DNA from: Candidatus Limnocylindrales bacterium
GTDB taxonomy: Bacteria > Moduliflexota > Moduliflexia > Moduliflexales > JAUQPW01
Length of the DNA stretch: 64,000 nt
Direction: 5' to 3'
NCBI GenBank assembly: GCA_035559535.1
Contig: DATMBG010000044.1
Span: 62,001-126,000 of the forward strand
The notes beneath the pieces are model-generated. The model did not search any database, had not been told where the DNA came from, and was given only the letters and a program-made list of their open reading frames with translations. Position 1 is the first letter of the stretch, and each line of letters starts with the position of its first letter. This document shows, piece after piece, positions 33,842 through 42,847 of this stretch. A program made the translations under genes and the position numbers.

Positions 33842-35260
33842 ATGCAAAGAGTAACAAAGCACTTTTTTATTCTATTAAATATCCTCCTTCTTTTCTCTAT
33901 AGCTTCCCCCCTTCAGGCCCAAAGCTATAAGGACCTTAAGTTCAAGCCTCTGGAGTTTAAGCCACCTCCTGTAGATCGGGTTGAACTGGCAAACGGGATG
34001 ATTCTCTTTTTAGCTGAAGATCATGAGCTTCCCATTGTGAATATTTCGGCTAAGATTCGAACCGGAGGTATCTATGAACCGGCCGATAAGGTGGGTTTGG
34101 CCGAGCTTACAGGGATTGTTATGAGAACGGGAGGAACCCAAAGTCGGACCCCAGAAGAAATCAACGAAGAACTTGAATTTATGGCCAGCACAATTGAAAC
34201 AAGCATCGAGGATGAATCTGGTTCTGCGGGGCTTTTTACCCTCAAGAAGAATTTAGATAAAAGCCTGGAAATTTTTGCAGATATCCTGATGCATCCGGCC
34301 TTCGATAAGGATAAAGTAGAACTGGCTAAAGCCAAGGCACTGGAAGCCATCCGAAGACGAAATGATTCCCCTCAAGGGATTGCTCAGCGCGAGTTTCAAA
34401 AATTGATCTATGGAAAGACCCACCCTCTGGCCCGAACCACCGAAGTTGAAACCATTAACAATATCAGCCGTGACGACATGGTAGACTTTCACAAGAAATA
34501 CTTTCACCCTAATACGATCCTGTTGGGAATTACCGGGGATTTCAACAAAGCCGAGATGATCGAAAAAATAGAAAAAGTCTTTGCCGGATGGGAGAAAGTA
34601 AACGTCGACTACCCTGAAGTACCACCGGTCGATACCCAGGTCAAAAGTACCATTGCCCTTTTTGATAAAGATATCAACCAGGCAAATATCATTATAGGGC
34701 ATTTGGGAACTAAGATTACCAATCCGGATTATCCGGCCCTTCGGATTTTGGACGAAATTTTAGGCGGAGGTGGATTTACCAGCCGACTTTATAAGAAGGT
34801 TCGTAATGATGAAGGTCTGGCTTACGGTATTTATTCTAACTTTGAAGCCGGATTGCGAGATTACGGGACTTTTGAAGTAGTTCTTCAAACAAAAACAGAA
34901 TCTACTCGGGAAGCCGTTGATGCCGTTATCGATCAAATTAAAAGATTAACCCAGACGGAGGTTTCCGATGAAGAGCTTCAGGTAGCTAAAGATCAGTATA
35001 TGAACTCTTTTGTGTTCAGATTTGACACACGATCGAAAATTGTACAGCGTAAGATGCTCTATGAGTATTATGGGCTTCCCGCCGACTTCTTAGAAAAGTT
35101 CCGGGATAAAGTCCTGAATGTAACCAAAGCAGATGTACTTCGAGTTGCTCAACAATATCTTCATCCGGATAATTTGGTGATTATGGTCGTTGGAGATCGT
35201 AGTAAGATAGAAAAAGATCTGGCTTCGCTGGGGCCTGTGACTATCCTATCGAAAAGTTAA
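33842..35260 (+). CDS. Exported M16 protease, non-catalytic partner subunit
   Basis: A 472-residue protein with a signal peptide (cleavage near LQAQSY) and the M16 fold. The zinc motif is replaced (GLAELTGIVMRTGG where HxxEH should be), so it cannot cleave by itself. It keeps the C-terminal substrate-binding signature (GGGGFTSRLYKKVRNDEGLA, then YG), the Arg/Tyr pair that completes the active site of the partner. Forms a heterodimer with the preceding gene by family precedent. Confidence 0.93.
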   Translation: MQRVTKHFFILLNILLLFSIASPLQAQSYKDLKFKPLEFKPPPVDRVELANGMILFLAEDHELPIVNISAKIRTGGIYEPADKVGLAELTGIVMRTGGTQSRTPEEINEELEFMASTIETSIEDESGSAGLFTLKKNLDKSLEIFADILMHPAFDKDKVELAKAKALEAIRRRNDSPQGIAQREFQKLIYGKTHPLARTTEVETINNISRDDMVDFHKKYFHPNTILLGITGDFNKAEMIEKIEKVFAGWEKVNVDYPEVPPVDTQVKSTIALFDKDINQANIIIGHLGTKITNPDYPALRILDEILGGGGFTSRLYKKVRNDEGLAYGIYSNFEAGLRDYGTFEVVLQTKTESTREAVDAVIDQIKRLTQTEVSDEELQVAKDQYMNSFVFRFDTRSKIVQRKMLYEYYGLPADFLEKFRDKVLNVTKADVLRVAQQYLHPDNLVIMVVGDRSKIEKDLASLGPVTILSKS

Positions 35261-35326
35261 GAAGTCTCCTAAAACATACCCCTGTTTCCTCCAAGGGAGT
35301 TTAGGGAGGTTTCAGGCTGATGGATT

Positions 35327-37186
35327 ATGTCAAATATGTCAGAACCCAAACTCATTCCCAGATCTATACTTTTCGGAAATCCGATCAAAACCAATCCACA
35401 AATCTCACCGGATGGAAAGCGGATGGCTTATCTGGCTCCGGTAGATAATGTGCTCAACGTGTGGGTAGGAACCGTTGGTAAAGAGGATTACAAGCCGGTT
35501 ACCCAGGACAGAGATCGAGGAATACGGATATATTTTTGGGCAGAGGATAACCGGCATATTTTGTACCTTCAGGATGTGGGAGGGAATGAAAATTGGCGAT
35601 TATACGCTGTAAATCTTGAAACGGGAGGGATCAAAGAACTTACTCCTTTTGAAAATGTCCAGGTTCAAATTGTAGCCCATAACAAACATCGCCCCCATGA
35701 ACTTCTCATTGGAATGAACAAGGAAAATCCCCAGGTCCATGACGTATATCACTTGAATTTAACCTCCGGAGAACTGAGGATGGTCGCCAAGAATCCGGGG
35801 AGTGTTGCAGATTGGGTAACCGATGTAAATCTAAAAGTACGGGGTGCAGTGGTTTCTACTCCTCAGGGTGGGTTTGAGTTGATGATTCGGGAAAATGAAA
35901 ATGCCGAATGGAAAAGGCTGGTTACCTGGGATCCGGACGACAGCCTGAACAGTGGTCCTGTGGGATTTTCTAAAGATGGCCGATTTATTTACCTCAAGGA
36001 TTCTCGAGGTGCCAACGCCAGCCGTCTGGTCAAGATGGAGGTTGAGACCGGTCGTACGGAAGTTATCGTTGGGGATCCTCAATATGATGTAAATACCATA
36101 GTCATACATCCGGATACCTATGAAATCCAAATGGTATCTTTCACCAAAGCTCGAACCGAGTGGGTGGTTCTGGATCCATCTATTCGGGACGATATCGAAG
36201 CGATCCGCAATCTCCACCCTGGAGACTTTTTCCTGATCAATCGAGACCATGCAGATGCCGTCTGGTTAATAGGGTTCACGGTGGATACAGGAGCCGTCCC
36301 CTTTTACGCTTTCGACCGAAAAACCCGAAAAGGGACTTTTCTTTTTTATCATCGGCCCGATCTGAACAACTATACCCTGGCTCCCATGGAACCCATCTCC
36401 TTTAAGGCGCGGGATGGGCTAACCATCCATGGATATATAACCTTTCCTCCGGGAAAGGAAAGAAAAAATTTACCCATGGTCCTCCAGGTACATGGAGGAC
36501 CATGGGCCCGGGATATGTGGGGTTTTAATCCAGAAGCTCAGTGGCTGGCGAACCGGGGATATATTTGCCTGCAGGTCAACTTCCGGGGATCTACCGGTTA
36601 TGGGAAGGATTTTCTAAACGCCGGAGATCGGGAATGGGGTGCAAAGATGCAAGATGATCTGGTGGACGCCGTGCGTTGGGCTGTTGAACAGGGATTCGCC
36701 GATCCGAAAAAAGTAGCTATTTATGGAGGTTCCTATGGGGGATATGCAGCATTGGTCGGCGCTACCTTTACACCGGACCTCTTTCGTTGTGCCATCGATG
36801 TGGTTGGGCCCAGCAATCTGATCACACTGATCAAAACGATTCCTCCTTACTGGTCCACCTTTCTGGCGACTTTTCACAAGCGGGTTGGTAATCCGGATAC
36901 CGAAGAAGAATTTTTGAAGTCCCGTTCTCCCCTCTTCAAAGTTGATCAAATCAAGATACCTATACTTATTGCTCAGGGAGCCAACGATCCTCGGGTCAAA
37001 CAATCTGAATCTGAACAAATTGTTGCAGCCATGAAAAGTAAGGGCATTGACTACGAGTATCTGCTTTTCCCCGATGAAGGGCACGGCTTTGCCAAACCGG
37101 AAAATCGGATCAAGTTCTATGCTGTGGCAGAAAAATTTCTGGCCAAGCATTTAGGGGGACGCTTTGAGGAGTCTACCGATTCATGA
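35327..37186 (+). CDS. S9-family serine peptidase (acylaminoacyl-peptidase-like)
   Basis: A 619-residue protein. The N-terminal beta-propeller domain (about residues 20-360) precedes an alpha/beta hydrolase domain with catalytic triad Ser469 (YGGSYGGYAAL), Asp554 (QGANDPRV) and His586 (DEGHGF). The oxyanion region is QVHGGPWARDMWG. No signal peptide, so probably cytoplasmic, cleaving short oligopeptides. The second ATG at 35336 is also possible. It follows the M16 pair by 66 bp, suggesting one peptide-degradation transcript. Confidence 0.93.
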   Translation: MSNMSEPKLIPRSILFGNPIKTNPQISPDGKRMAYLAPVDNVLNVWVGTVGKEDYKPVTQDRDRGIRIYFWAEDNRHILYLQDVGGNENWRLYAVNLETGGIKELTPFENVQVQIVAHNKHRPHELLIGMNKENPQVHDVYHLNLTSGELRMVAKNPGSVADWVTDVNLKVRGAVVSTPQGGFELMIRENENAEWKRLVTWDPDDSLNSGPVGFSKDGRFIYLKDSRGANASRLVKMEVETGRTEVIVGDPQYDVNTIVIHPDTYEIQMVSFTKARTEWVVLDPSIRDDIEAIRNLHPGDFFLINRDHADAVWLIGFTVDTGAVPFYAFDRKTRKGTFLFYHRPDLNNYTLAPMEPISFKARDGLTIHGYITFPPGKERKNLPMVLQVHGGPWARDMWGFNPEAQWLANRGYICLQVNFRGSTGYGKDFLNAGDREWGAKMQDDLVDAVRWAVEQGFADPKKVAIYGGSYGGYAALVGATFTPDLFRCAIDVVGPSNLITLIKTIPPYWSTFLATFHKRVGNPDTEEEFLKSRSPLFKVDQIKIPILIAQGANDPRVKQSESEQIVAAMKSKGIDYEYLLFPDEGHGFAKPENRIKFYAVAEKFLAKHLGGRFEESTDS

Positions 37187-37545
37187 ATCAACCCTTGGCA
37201 CAACAGGTAGGACGAATCGTTGATTTGTCCTGGGCGAAATGGCCTTTCGCCCTACCAGGTTACGTCAACAGCCTGGAGGGTTAGGGTCAATGGCCTTAAG
37301 GTTAAGGGTGGAAGTCCCGGCTAGAAGCGCCCCTACCTTATCCCCCCCCCGCTTCGCAGGGGAGGGGACTTTGACCGCAACGCTTCTTCCCGTGCAAAGC
37401 AAGGGAAGGTCAGGAAGGAGGCCTTAACTTAAAGCTATAGAAGGTGAGGGCGGGGGTCTACTTCCCTCCACTCCTGAAAAACTACTCCTATAAGGGAGTC
37501 GGGGAATTGTTCCAAATAAGCGGGTAATTCAGCTCTTTTATAGAT
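37187..37545. other. Structured GC-rich intergenic region
   Basis: 359 bp between convergent genes. It contains two small hairpins in a row (AGGACGAATC...GATTTGTCCT and GGGCGAAA...TTTCGCCC, about 37211-37255). A G/C run CCCCCCCCGCTTCGCAGGGG follows, then a third hairpin-like stretch. No credible coding frame. It probably holds the terminators of both converging genes and may be a patchwork of decayed repeats. Confidence 0.45.
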
Positions 37546-39288
37546 TCATTGGAGAATTGGAGTCGGGATTGGGACCTCTGCCGGAAGGTCGTAAATAGGC
37601 TCCCGCTCCACGATTTTATCGATGGAAACTCCCATAGCTGCGTCGGTTTCCCGTTCGACCATGACTTCTACCAGAGCCGGCCTTCTTTGACGATTAGATT
37701 CTTTTACGGCCCACTCCAGAGCCGGCTTGATTTCATCCGGCCTGATCACCCGGCGACCCAGTGCTCCCATACCTTCCATTACCTTGACGTGGTCGATTCC
37801 CATACCGTCATAGGTAATATCCACTCCAAAATTCATCTCATAGAGGTATTTTTCCGGTTGTCGAATGAGGCTGAGATAGCCATTATTAACCATAACCAGG
37901 ACGAAAGGAACCTGATATTGAACGGCTACGGCAACTTCTTCCATCAGAAATTGAAAGCTGTAATCTCCTACGACCCCAACAACCTGTTGATGTGGCCTTG
38001 CCAGCTTGATTCCAATACAGGCCGGAATTTCCCACCCCAGGGGGCCTGCCTGTCCGCAACAGAAATAATGTCTGGGCTTATAAATCTCTTGAAATTGGCC
38101 TGACCAGATTTGATAAAGTCCAATAGCCGTTACAAAAACCGTATCCCGGTCGAAGAATTCATTCAGCTCTTTGTAAACCCGCTGGGGTTTAATGGGAATG
38201 TTATCAAAATCCATCTTTCGACCCATCCGACGTCGGATATCCGGAATACTCTGGACCCAGGGTGTTGGTTGACGCGGTGGAGTCATCTCTCGAGCTGTTT
38301 GCAGGAGGGCTTGCAGGGCCAGCTTGGCATCTGAAACAATACCCAAATCCGGAGGGAAAACTCGACCCAGTTGAGTCGGTTCGATATCAATATGGATAAA
38401 CTTTCTTCCCTTCGTATAAACATCCAGAGCCCCGGTATGCCGTTCTGCGAATCGGTTTCCGATCGATAGGACCAGATCTGATTCCAGAAAGATTTTATTA
38501 CCCGAGCGGGTAGTCGTCTGAATACCGACCAGGCCGGCATATAGGGGATGGTCCGCCGGAATACCCCCCATAGCCATATAGGTAGGGATAACCGGTATTT
38601 GTAGATACTCGGCCAACTGGATAAATTCCTGGGTCGCATTGGCTAGAATAACGCCACCCCCCATCATCAGGATAGGCCGCTCAGCCTGGAGAAGCATCTC
38701 GATGGCTCGACGAATTTGCTTCATATTGGGGCCGGGTTTAAAAATCGGCAAAGGCTCATCGATATCAGGATCATATTCTACCTCCCCCCGCTGAACATCC
38801 AGGGGGAGATCGATATGAACTGCCCCGGGTCGCCCTTCTTGGGCAATTTTAAAGGCTTCCCGGAAGACAAAGGGAACCTGAGCCGTTTCCAATACCAGAT
38901 AACTTTTTTTGGTAACCGGCCTCACAATTTCAGCGATGTTAACGGCCTGAAAAGCCTCTTTGTGTAATACATTCCGAGGAGCCTGTCCGGTGATGCAAAT
39001 CAATGGGATAGAATCCGCTTGGGCCGTATAAAGTCCTGTAACCATATTGGTCCCGGCCGGACCTGAAGTCCCTATGGCAATGCCTACCTTGCCCGTAGCG
39101 CGAGCCCATCCATCTGCAGCGTGGGTCCCCCCTTCCTCATGCCGAACGGTCAAGTGTTTAATCTTTTTGGATTTGCTAAGGGCTTTGTAGAGAGGAAGAA
39201 TAGCCGCTCCTGGAATCCCAAACACATATTCTACTCCTTCACTCTCTAAAATTTTTACCACAGCTTCCATTACGGGCATTTTAGGCAT
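37546..39288 (-). CDS. gcl: Glyoxylate carboligase family ThDP enzyme, with Glu51
   Basis: A 580-residue thiamine-diphosphate enzyme. It matches glyoxylate carboligase closely: FGIPGAAILPLY, ITGQAPRNVLHKEAFQAVNI, IGNRFAERHTGALDVYTKGR, DNIPIKPQRVY, CCGQAGPLGWEIPACIG. It would join two glyoxylates to tartronate semialdehyde with CO2 release. The canonical ThDP-activating Glu is famously Val51 in E. coli Gcl (RHVEG); here residue 51 is Glu (RHEEG), as in acetolactate synthase. The enzyme may therefore have altered chemistry or substrate. It is divergent from ureide-type amidohydrolases. No FAD-anchor assessment was possible. Confidence 0.88.
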   Translation of the reverse strand: MPKMPVMEAVVKILESEGVEYVFGIPGAAILPLYKALSKSKKIKHLTVRHEEGGTHAADGWARATGKVGIAIGTSGPAGTNMVTGLYTAQADSIPLICITGQAPRNVLHKEAFQAVNIAEIVRPVTKKSYLVLETAQVPFVFREAFKIAQEGRPGAVHIDLPLDVQRGEVEYDPDIDEPLPIFKPGPNMKQIRRAIEMLLQAERPILMMGGGVILANATQEFIQLAEYLQIPVIPTYMAMGGIPADHPLYAGLVGIQTTTRSGNKIFLESDLVLSIGNRFAERHTGALDVYTKGRKFIHIDIEPTQLGRVFPPDLGIVSDAKLALQALLQTAREMTPPRQPTPWVQSIPDIRRRMGRKMDFDNIPIKPQRVYKELNEFFDRDTVFVTAIGLYQIWSGQFQEIYKPRHYFCCGQAGPLGWEIPACIGIKLARPHQQVVGVVGDYSFQFLMEEVAVAVQYQVPFVLVMVNNGYLSLIRQPEKYLYEMNFGVDITYDGMGIDHVKVMEGMGALGRRVIRPDEIKPALEWAVKESNRQRRPALVEVMVERETDAAMGVSIDKIVEREPIYDLPAEVPIPTPILQ

Positions 39289-39864
39289 AAGCTACCTCCT
39301 TAAAAGAAAGATGGAGTAAATGGAATCCCCCCATCCCCCATCCTTCCTGTTATTTTTATCCTAACTGCTCCGGTTTTCTTAAAACCTTACAACGGAGTTG
39401 TAATCATAAAAGATTATCAAAATCTACCAGGGGTGTCAAGGAGAAGTTAATATCTAGTAATTATACCAATTTAGTAGGTGTCACTTTTTCTGTCTGAACA
39501 CCCTCCCATCCCCCCTTCAGGGGGGACTGACATAGGGTTGCTGCTGCTGAATCCCCCCTGGAGGGGGGGGATGGAAGGGTGTTTCTTTTTCCACCTACTA
39601 AATGGATACGGATACTAATATCTAAGTAACTGTGATAACTTCCTACGAAAATCATCCTACGATTTTCATGCTTTGTGGTAACCCAACAGGTGAAAGAGGC
39701 TTTGGAATAACTTTCTCCTTGACAACCTTTGTAGATTCGATAATCCTTACTAAGGGACTAGGGACTATCAGCCCATTCGCTATTTGCCATGTACCACTTG
39801 CCGCCTGCCCTGTGGATTCGATAATCCTTACCAGGAACCGTCAACCCAGAGAGGAGAGAGAAAT
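39289..39864. other. Divergent gcl / amidohydrolase intergenic region
   Basis: 576 bp with no gene. It contains the 135-bp inverted-repeat element described separately, a small hairpin (GAAAATC...GATTTTC near 39637-39660), and a TTGACA (39719-39724). A 20-bp imperfect direct repeat (GTAGATTCGATAATCCTTAC at 39731-39750; GTGGATTCGATAATCCTTAC at 39822-39841) sits just before the amidohydrolase start. The direct repeats could be operator sites for a regulator not encoded in the window. Confidence 0.5.
39469..39603. mobile_element. MITE-like 135-bp inverted-repeat element
   Basis: Perfect 12-bp terminal inverted repeats (ATTTAGTAGGTG at 39469-39480, CACCTACTAAAT at 39592-39603) enclose imperfectly complementary arms (TTTTTC / GAAAAA, ACACCCTCCCATCCCCCC / GGGGGGATGGAAGGGTGT). 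Two internal C6/G6 hairpins surround the centre. No coding capacity. The single-stranded form would be one long hairpin. No convincing target-site duplication was found, so mobility is inferred only from the structure. Confidence 0.5.
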
Positions 39865-41124
39865 ATGGATATTCGACAACTAACCAACGAGGTCATGGCT
39901 CGTCTGGATGAGCTCGCAACTTACAGCGAAGACCCCTGTGGCCTTACACGAGTTTTTTTAAGTCCTGAGCAGAAGCGAGTCAACGAATTAGTGCTGGGAT
40001 GGATGAAGGAAGCGGGTATGGAGGTCTGGATAGACGGGATTGGTAATGTGGTGGGTCGGTATGAAGGGATAAGTTCCGGCCTCCCTGCTTTGATGTTGGG
40101 CTCACATTTGGATACGGTTCGAAATGCTGGAAAGTATGATGGTCCCCTCGGGGTTGTTACGGCGATTGCCTGTGTCAAAGCCCTGCATCAGAGACAAGAA
40201 CGATTACCTTTTGCTATCGAAGTAGTCGGCTTCTCAGACGAAGAAGGTACCCGTTTCCAGGCAACCCTGCTTGGAAGTCGGGCTATAGCCGGTACTTTCG
40301 ATTATACGGTACTCCAAAATGTAGATGATAAAGGGATAAGTATGGCAGACGCCATGCGGAATTATGGACTTGATCCGGATAAAATCGTTCAGGTAGCCCG
40401 GCGCCCTGCTGATCTTCTGGCCTATGTTGAGCTTCATATCGAACAGGGCCCTGTACTCGAAGCTGAAGACCTCCCAGTCGGTATTGTAACTTCCATTGCC
40501 GGGGCGACCCGGTTGATGGTAACCCTTACCGGTAGCGCCGGACACGCCGGAACTGTACCCATGTCTTTACGGCGCGACGCCCTGGTGGCAGCCGCCGAGG
40601 CTATCTTGTTTATCGAAAAACGTTGCTTGGGCAAGTTGGGGATACCCCCAGATAATCTGGTTGGAACGGTAGGGCAGATTCAGGTTTTACCGGGTGCCAG
40701 CAACGTTATCCCGGGTACGGCAAAGTTTTCCGTGGATGTACGTGCCCCAACCGACTCGGATCGTCTGGAGGCCGTCAGGGATATTGTAAAGGCTATTCAG
40801 GATATTTGCTCCCGGCGCAGGATTGAATATGAGATCCGGAAAGTCCATGAAAGTCCAAGCTCTTTTTGTGCTCCCTGGCTTATGACCCAATTCGAAGCGG
40901 CTATAGTGGCAGAAGGCCTTCAACCGCGCTATTTACCCAGCGGTGCGGGCCACGATGCCATGGCAATGGCCGCGATCACGGATATAGGAATGCTATTCAT
41001 CCGCTGCAAGGGGGGGATCAGTCATACACCGGATGAATCCATTACCCCGGAGGATGTCGAAATCGGTATCCGGGTGTTGTTGCGTTTTATTCGACAGTTT
41101 AAACCCAGGGTCCGTTGTCCTTAG
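39865..41124 (+). CDS. M20 hydantoinase/carbamoylase family amidohydrolase (allantoate amidohydrolase-like)
   Basis: 419 residues from the ATG at 39865 (GGAGAGAG upstream); a longer upstream frame has no conserved content. Metal-site motifs are LGSHLDTVRNAGKYDGPLG, GFSDEEGTRF, HIEQGPVLE and a C-terminal SHTPDES. The dimerisation/substrate region is GSAGHAGTVPMSLRRD. The family hydrolyses N-carbamoyl groups: allantoate (AllC), N-carbamoyl amino acids (HyuC) or ureidopropionate. Divergence from gcl, which uses glyoxylate from ureide breakdown, favours an allantoate/ureidoglycolate-type substrate. Confidence 0.88.
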   Translation: MDIRQLTNEVMARLDELATYSEDPCGLTRVFLSPEQKRVNELVLGWMKEAGMEVWIDGIGNVVGRYEGISSGLPALMLGSHLDTVRNAGKYDGPLGVVTAIACVKALHQRQERLPFAIEVVGFSDEEGTRFQATLLGSRAIAGTFDYTVLQNVDDKGISMADAMRNYGLDPDKIVQVARRPADLLAYVELHIEQGPVLEAEDLPVGIVTSIAGATRLMVTLTGSAGHAGTVPMSLRRDALVAAAEAILFIEKRCLGKLGIPPDNLVGTVGQIQVLPGASNVIPGTAKFSVDVRAPTDSDRLEAVRDIVKAIQDICSRRRIEYEIRKVHESPSSFCAPWLMTQFEAAIVAEGLQPRYLPSGAGHDAMAMAAITDIGMLFIRCKGGISHTPDESITPEDVEIGIRVLLRFIRQFKPRVRCP

Positions 41125-41210
41125 TCTTTCGCCCGTTACTTTTGATTGATGATCCCTCGTAGGGAGTCTTGGACAAAGGACAACGGGCTAAGAACAGACG
41201 GGCTAAGAAC
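41105..41210. repeat. Hairpin of ACGGGCTAAGAAC-like repeats overlapping a stop codon
   Basis: The left arm GTTGTCCTTAGTCTTTCGCC (through the amidohydrolase stop) faces a right arm with two units of ACGGGCTAAGAAC plus GGACAAAGGACAACGGGC. The arms are approximate complements made of repeated short units. The right arm ends 16 bp before the next M20 gene and appears to displace a normal ribosome site. Confidence 0.6.
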
Positions 41211-41225
41211 AATAACTATAGATAA

Positions 41226-42467
41226 ATGTCGGCTAATTTTAAAAAAGAGATCACCGAGTTTCTTAATCAAAAATGGGAAGAGGAAGTCCAATTTCTGGCC
41301 GAACTGGTAAAGGTACCTTCCGATAACCCACCCGGAGATTGCGTACCCCACGCAGAGCGAACCACTGCGCTTTTAGAAGCATTGGGATTGACCGTGGAGA
41401 AGTATCCGGTTCCTGAGGAACTTGTAAAAAAGCAGGGTATGGTCCGGGTTACAAATCTCATTGTCCGCCATCGGTTTGGTGAGGGGCCCATTGTAGCCTT
41501 AAATGCCCATGGAGACGTTGTTCCTCCGGGTGAGGGATGGACCGCCGACCCCTATGGGGCAGAGATCCGAGATGGAACCATGTATGGTCGAGGGGTGGCA
41601 GTCTCAAAATCGGATTTTGCGACCTATACTTATGCTCTGTTAGCCCTTAAGGCCATCCAGGCGCCCCTGAAGGGAAGTGTTGAACTGCACTTTACTTACG
41701 ATGAAGAAGCCGGGGGGCAAGTCGGTCCGAAATGGCTGCTTGAACAGGGTCTTTCAAAGCCTGACTTTGTTATTTCGGCAGGCTTCTCCTACGCCGTAGT
41801 AACGGCCCATAATGGCTGCCTACATCTGGAGGTTCAGGTCAGAGGTAAATCGGCCCATGCGGCCCGTCCGGATACAGGTCATGATGCTCTGGAAGCAACC
41901 ACGGCAATCCTTACAGCACTTTATAACCACCGGAAGAGCTATACCGAAATCCGTTCAAAGGTGGAGGGAATCGACTCACCAACCCTGGTGGTTGGTCTTA
42001 TCCACGGTGGAATTAACACCAATGTCGTCCCAGATTTGATTACTTTCCGCCTCGATCGTCGCTTAATCCCTGAGGAAGATGGGGATAAGGTCGAACAGAC
42101 GCTGACCAATTTAATAGAACAAACCGCTGCCCTTTTTCCGGGTATAAGTATCCAGGTCCGGCGTATCCTGTGGGCCAAAAGCTTCACTCCGGTGCCCGGT
42201 TCTGAAAAACTGTTGAAGATTCTCCTGGATAATGCCTGTGAGGTCATGGGAGAGAAGATTGGCAGTCAGGGGGTTCCCATTTACACCGATGCCCGACACT
42301 ACGCCGGGATGGGTATTCCAACTGTAATGTACGGTGCGGGCCCTCGAAGTCTCCTGGAAGCCAATGCTCACCGTGCCGATGAACGCTTAAAACTGGACGA
42401 CCTTAAAAAGGCAACCCGAGTCGTAGCTTTTACGCTTCTCGACCTTTTACGGGGAACTCATGCATGA
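41226..42467 (+). CDS. M20 family metallopeptidase (ArgE/DapE/CPG2-like)
   Basis: A 413-residue amidohydrolase with the zinc-site order of M20 enzymes: LNAHGDVVPPGEGW, GRGVAVSKSDFA, YDEEAGGQVGP and the C-terminal YGAGPRSLLEANAHRADERL. The dimerisation domain contains VRGKSAHAARPDTGHDALEA. It should deacylate or hydrolyse an N-acyl/N-carbamoyl amino acid; substrate unknown. No clear Shine-Dalgarno is visible before the ATG at 41226. It lies downstream of the carbamoylase-like gene and upstream of the Liv importer, pointing to a shared amide/ureide use pathway. Confidence 0.88.
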   Translation: MSANFKKEITEFLNQKWEEEVQFLAELVKVPSDNPPGDCVPHAERTTALLEALGLTVEKYPVPEELVKKQGMVRVTNLIVRHRFGEGPIVALNAHGDVVPPGEGWTADPYGAEIRDGTMYGRGVAVSKSDFATYTYALLALKAIQAPLKGSVELHFTYDEEAGGQVGPKWLLEQGLSKPDFVISAGFSYAVVTAHNGCLHLEVQVRGKSAHAARPDTGHDALEATTAILTALYNHRKSYTEIRSKVEGIDSPTLVVGLIHGGINTNVVPDLITFRLDRRLIPEEDGDKVEQTLTNLIEQTAALFPGISIQVRRILWAKSFTPVPGSEKLLKILLDNACEVMGEKIGSQGVPIYTDARHYAGMGIPTVMYGAGPRSLLEANAHRADERLKLDDLKKATRVVAFTLLDLLRGTHA

Positions 42468-42847
42468 TTCACCAAAATCAGAATAAGTTTTTAGGCAGTC
42501 CGGGAAGGGAATTTGCCTAAAAATCAGGCAGGTTTAAACAAAATCAAGGAAAAACTCAAGAATATCCAGGCATCTAATTCCTAGACAAGCTGGCATTTAA
42601 GTTGCTTTTTTAGAAATGGATCTCCCGGAATGATGGGAAACCCCACGGGTTTTATGATTCTTTCTTAGAATGGGCAAATTCAAGTTCTTTACAGAATGGC
42701 TCTGCCAGGTATTTATTCACCTGTGACGGTAATATTTTCCTTGACAGGTTTAAGGATATTATTATCTGATGGAGAAAGTGGGATAAAATCCAGGGGTTAG
42801 GAGGAGATAGTTTAACCTTAGCATCCAAAAGGAGGTAAAATAGAATC
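42468..42847. other. Promoter region of the Liv-type transporter operon
   Basis: 380 bp without a gene. A small AAACCC-CAC-GGGTTT hairpin (42638-42652) may help terminate the M20 gene. TTGACA at 42741-42746 with a weak -10 (TATCTG, 16-bp spacing) could be the promoter of the transporter operon. A strong AAAAGGAGG ribosome site precedes the first gene. Confidence 0.4.

Noticed and set aside
37239-37427. 62-codon plus-strand frame in a GC-rich gap
   Set aside because: Built from hairpin arms and homopolymer runs; no conserved features.
39461-39655. 64-codon minus-strand frame in the gcl intergenic region
   Set aside because: It reads through the inverted-repeat element; Ser/Pro-rich translation of C6/G6 hairpins, not a protein.
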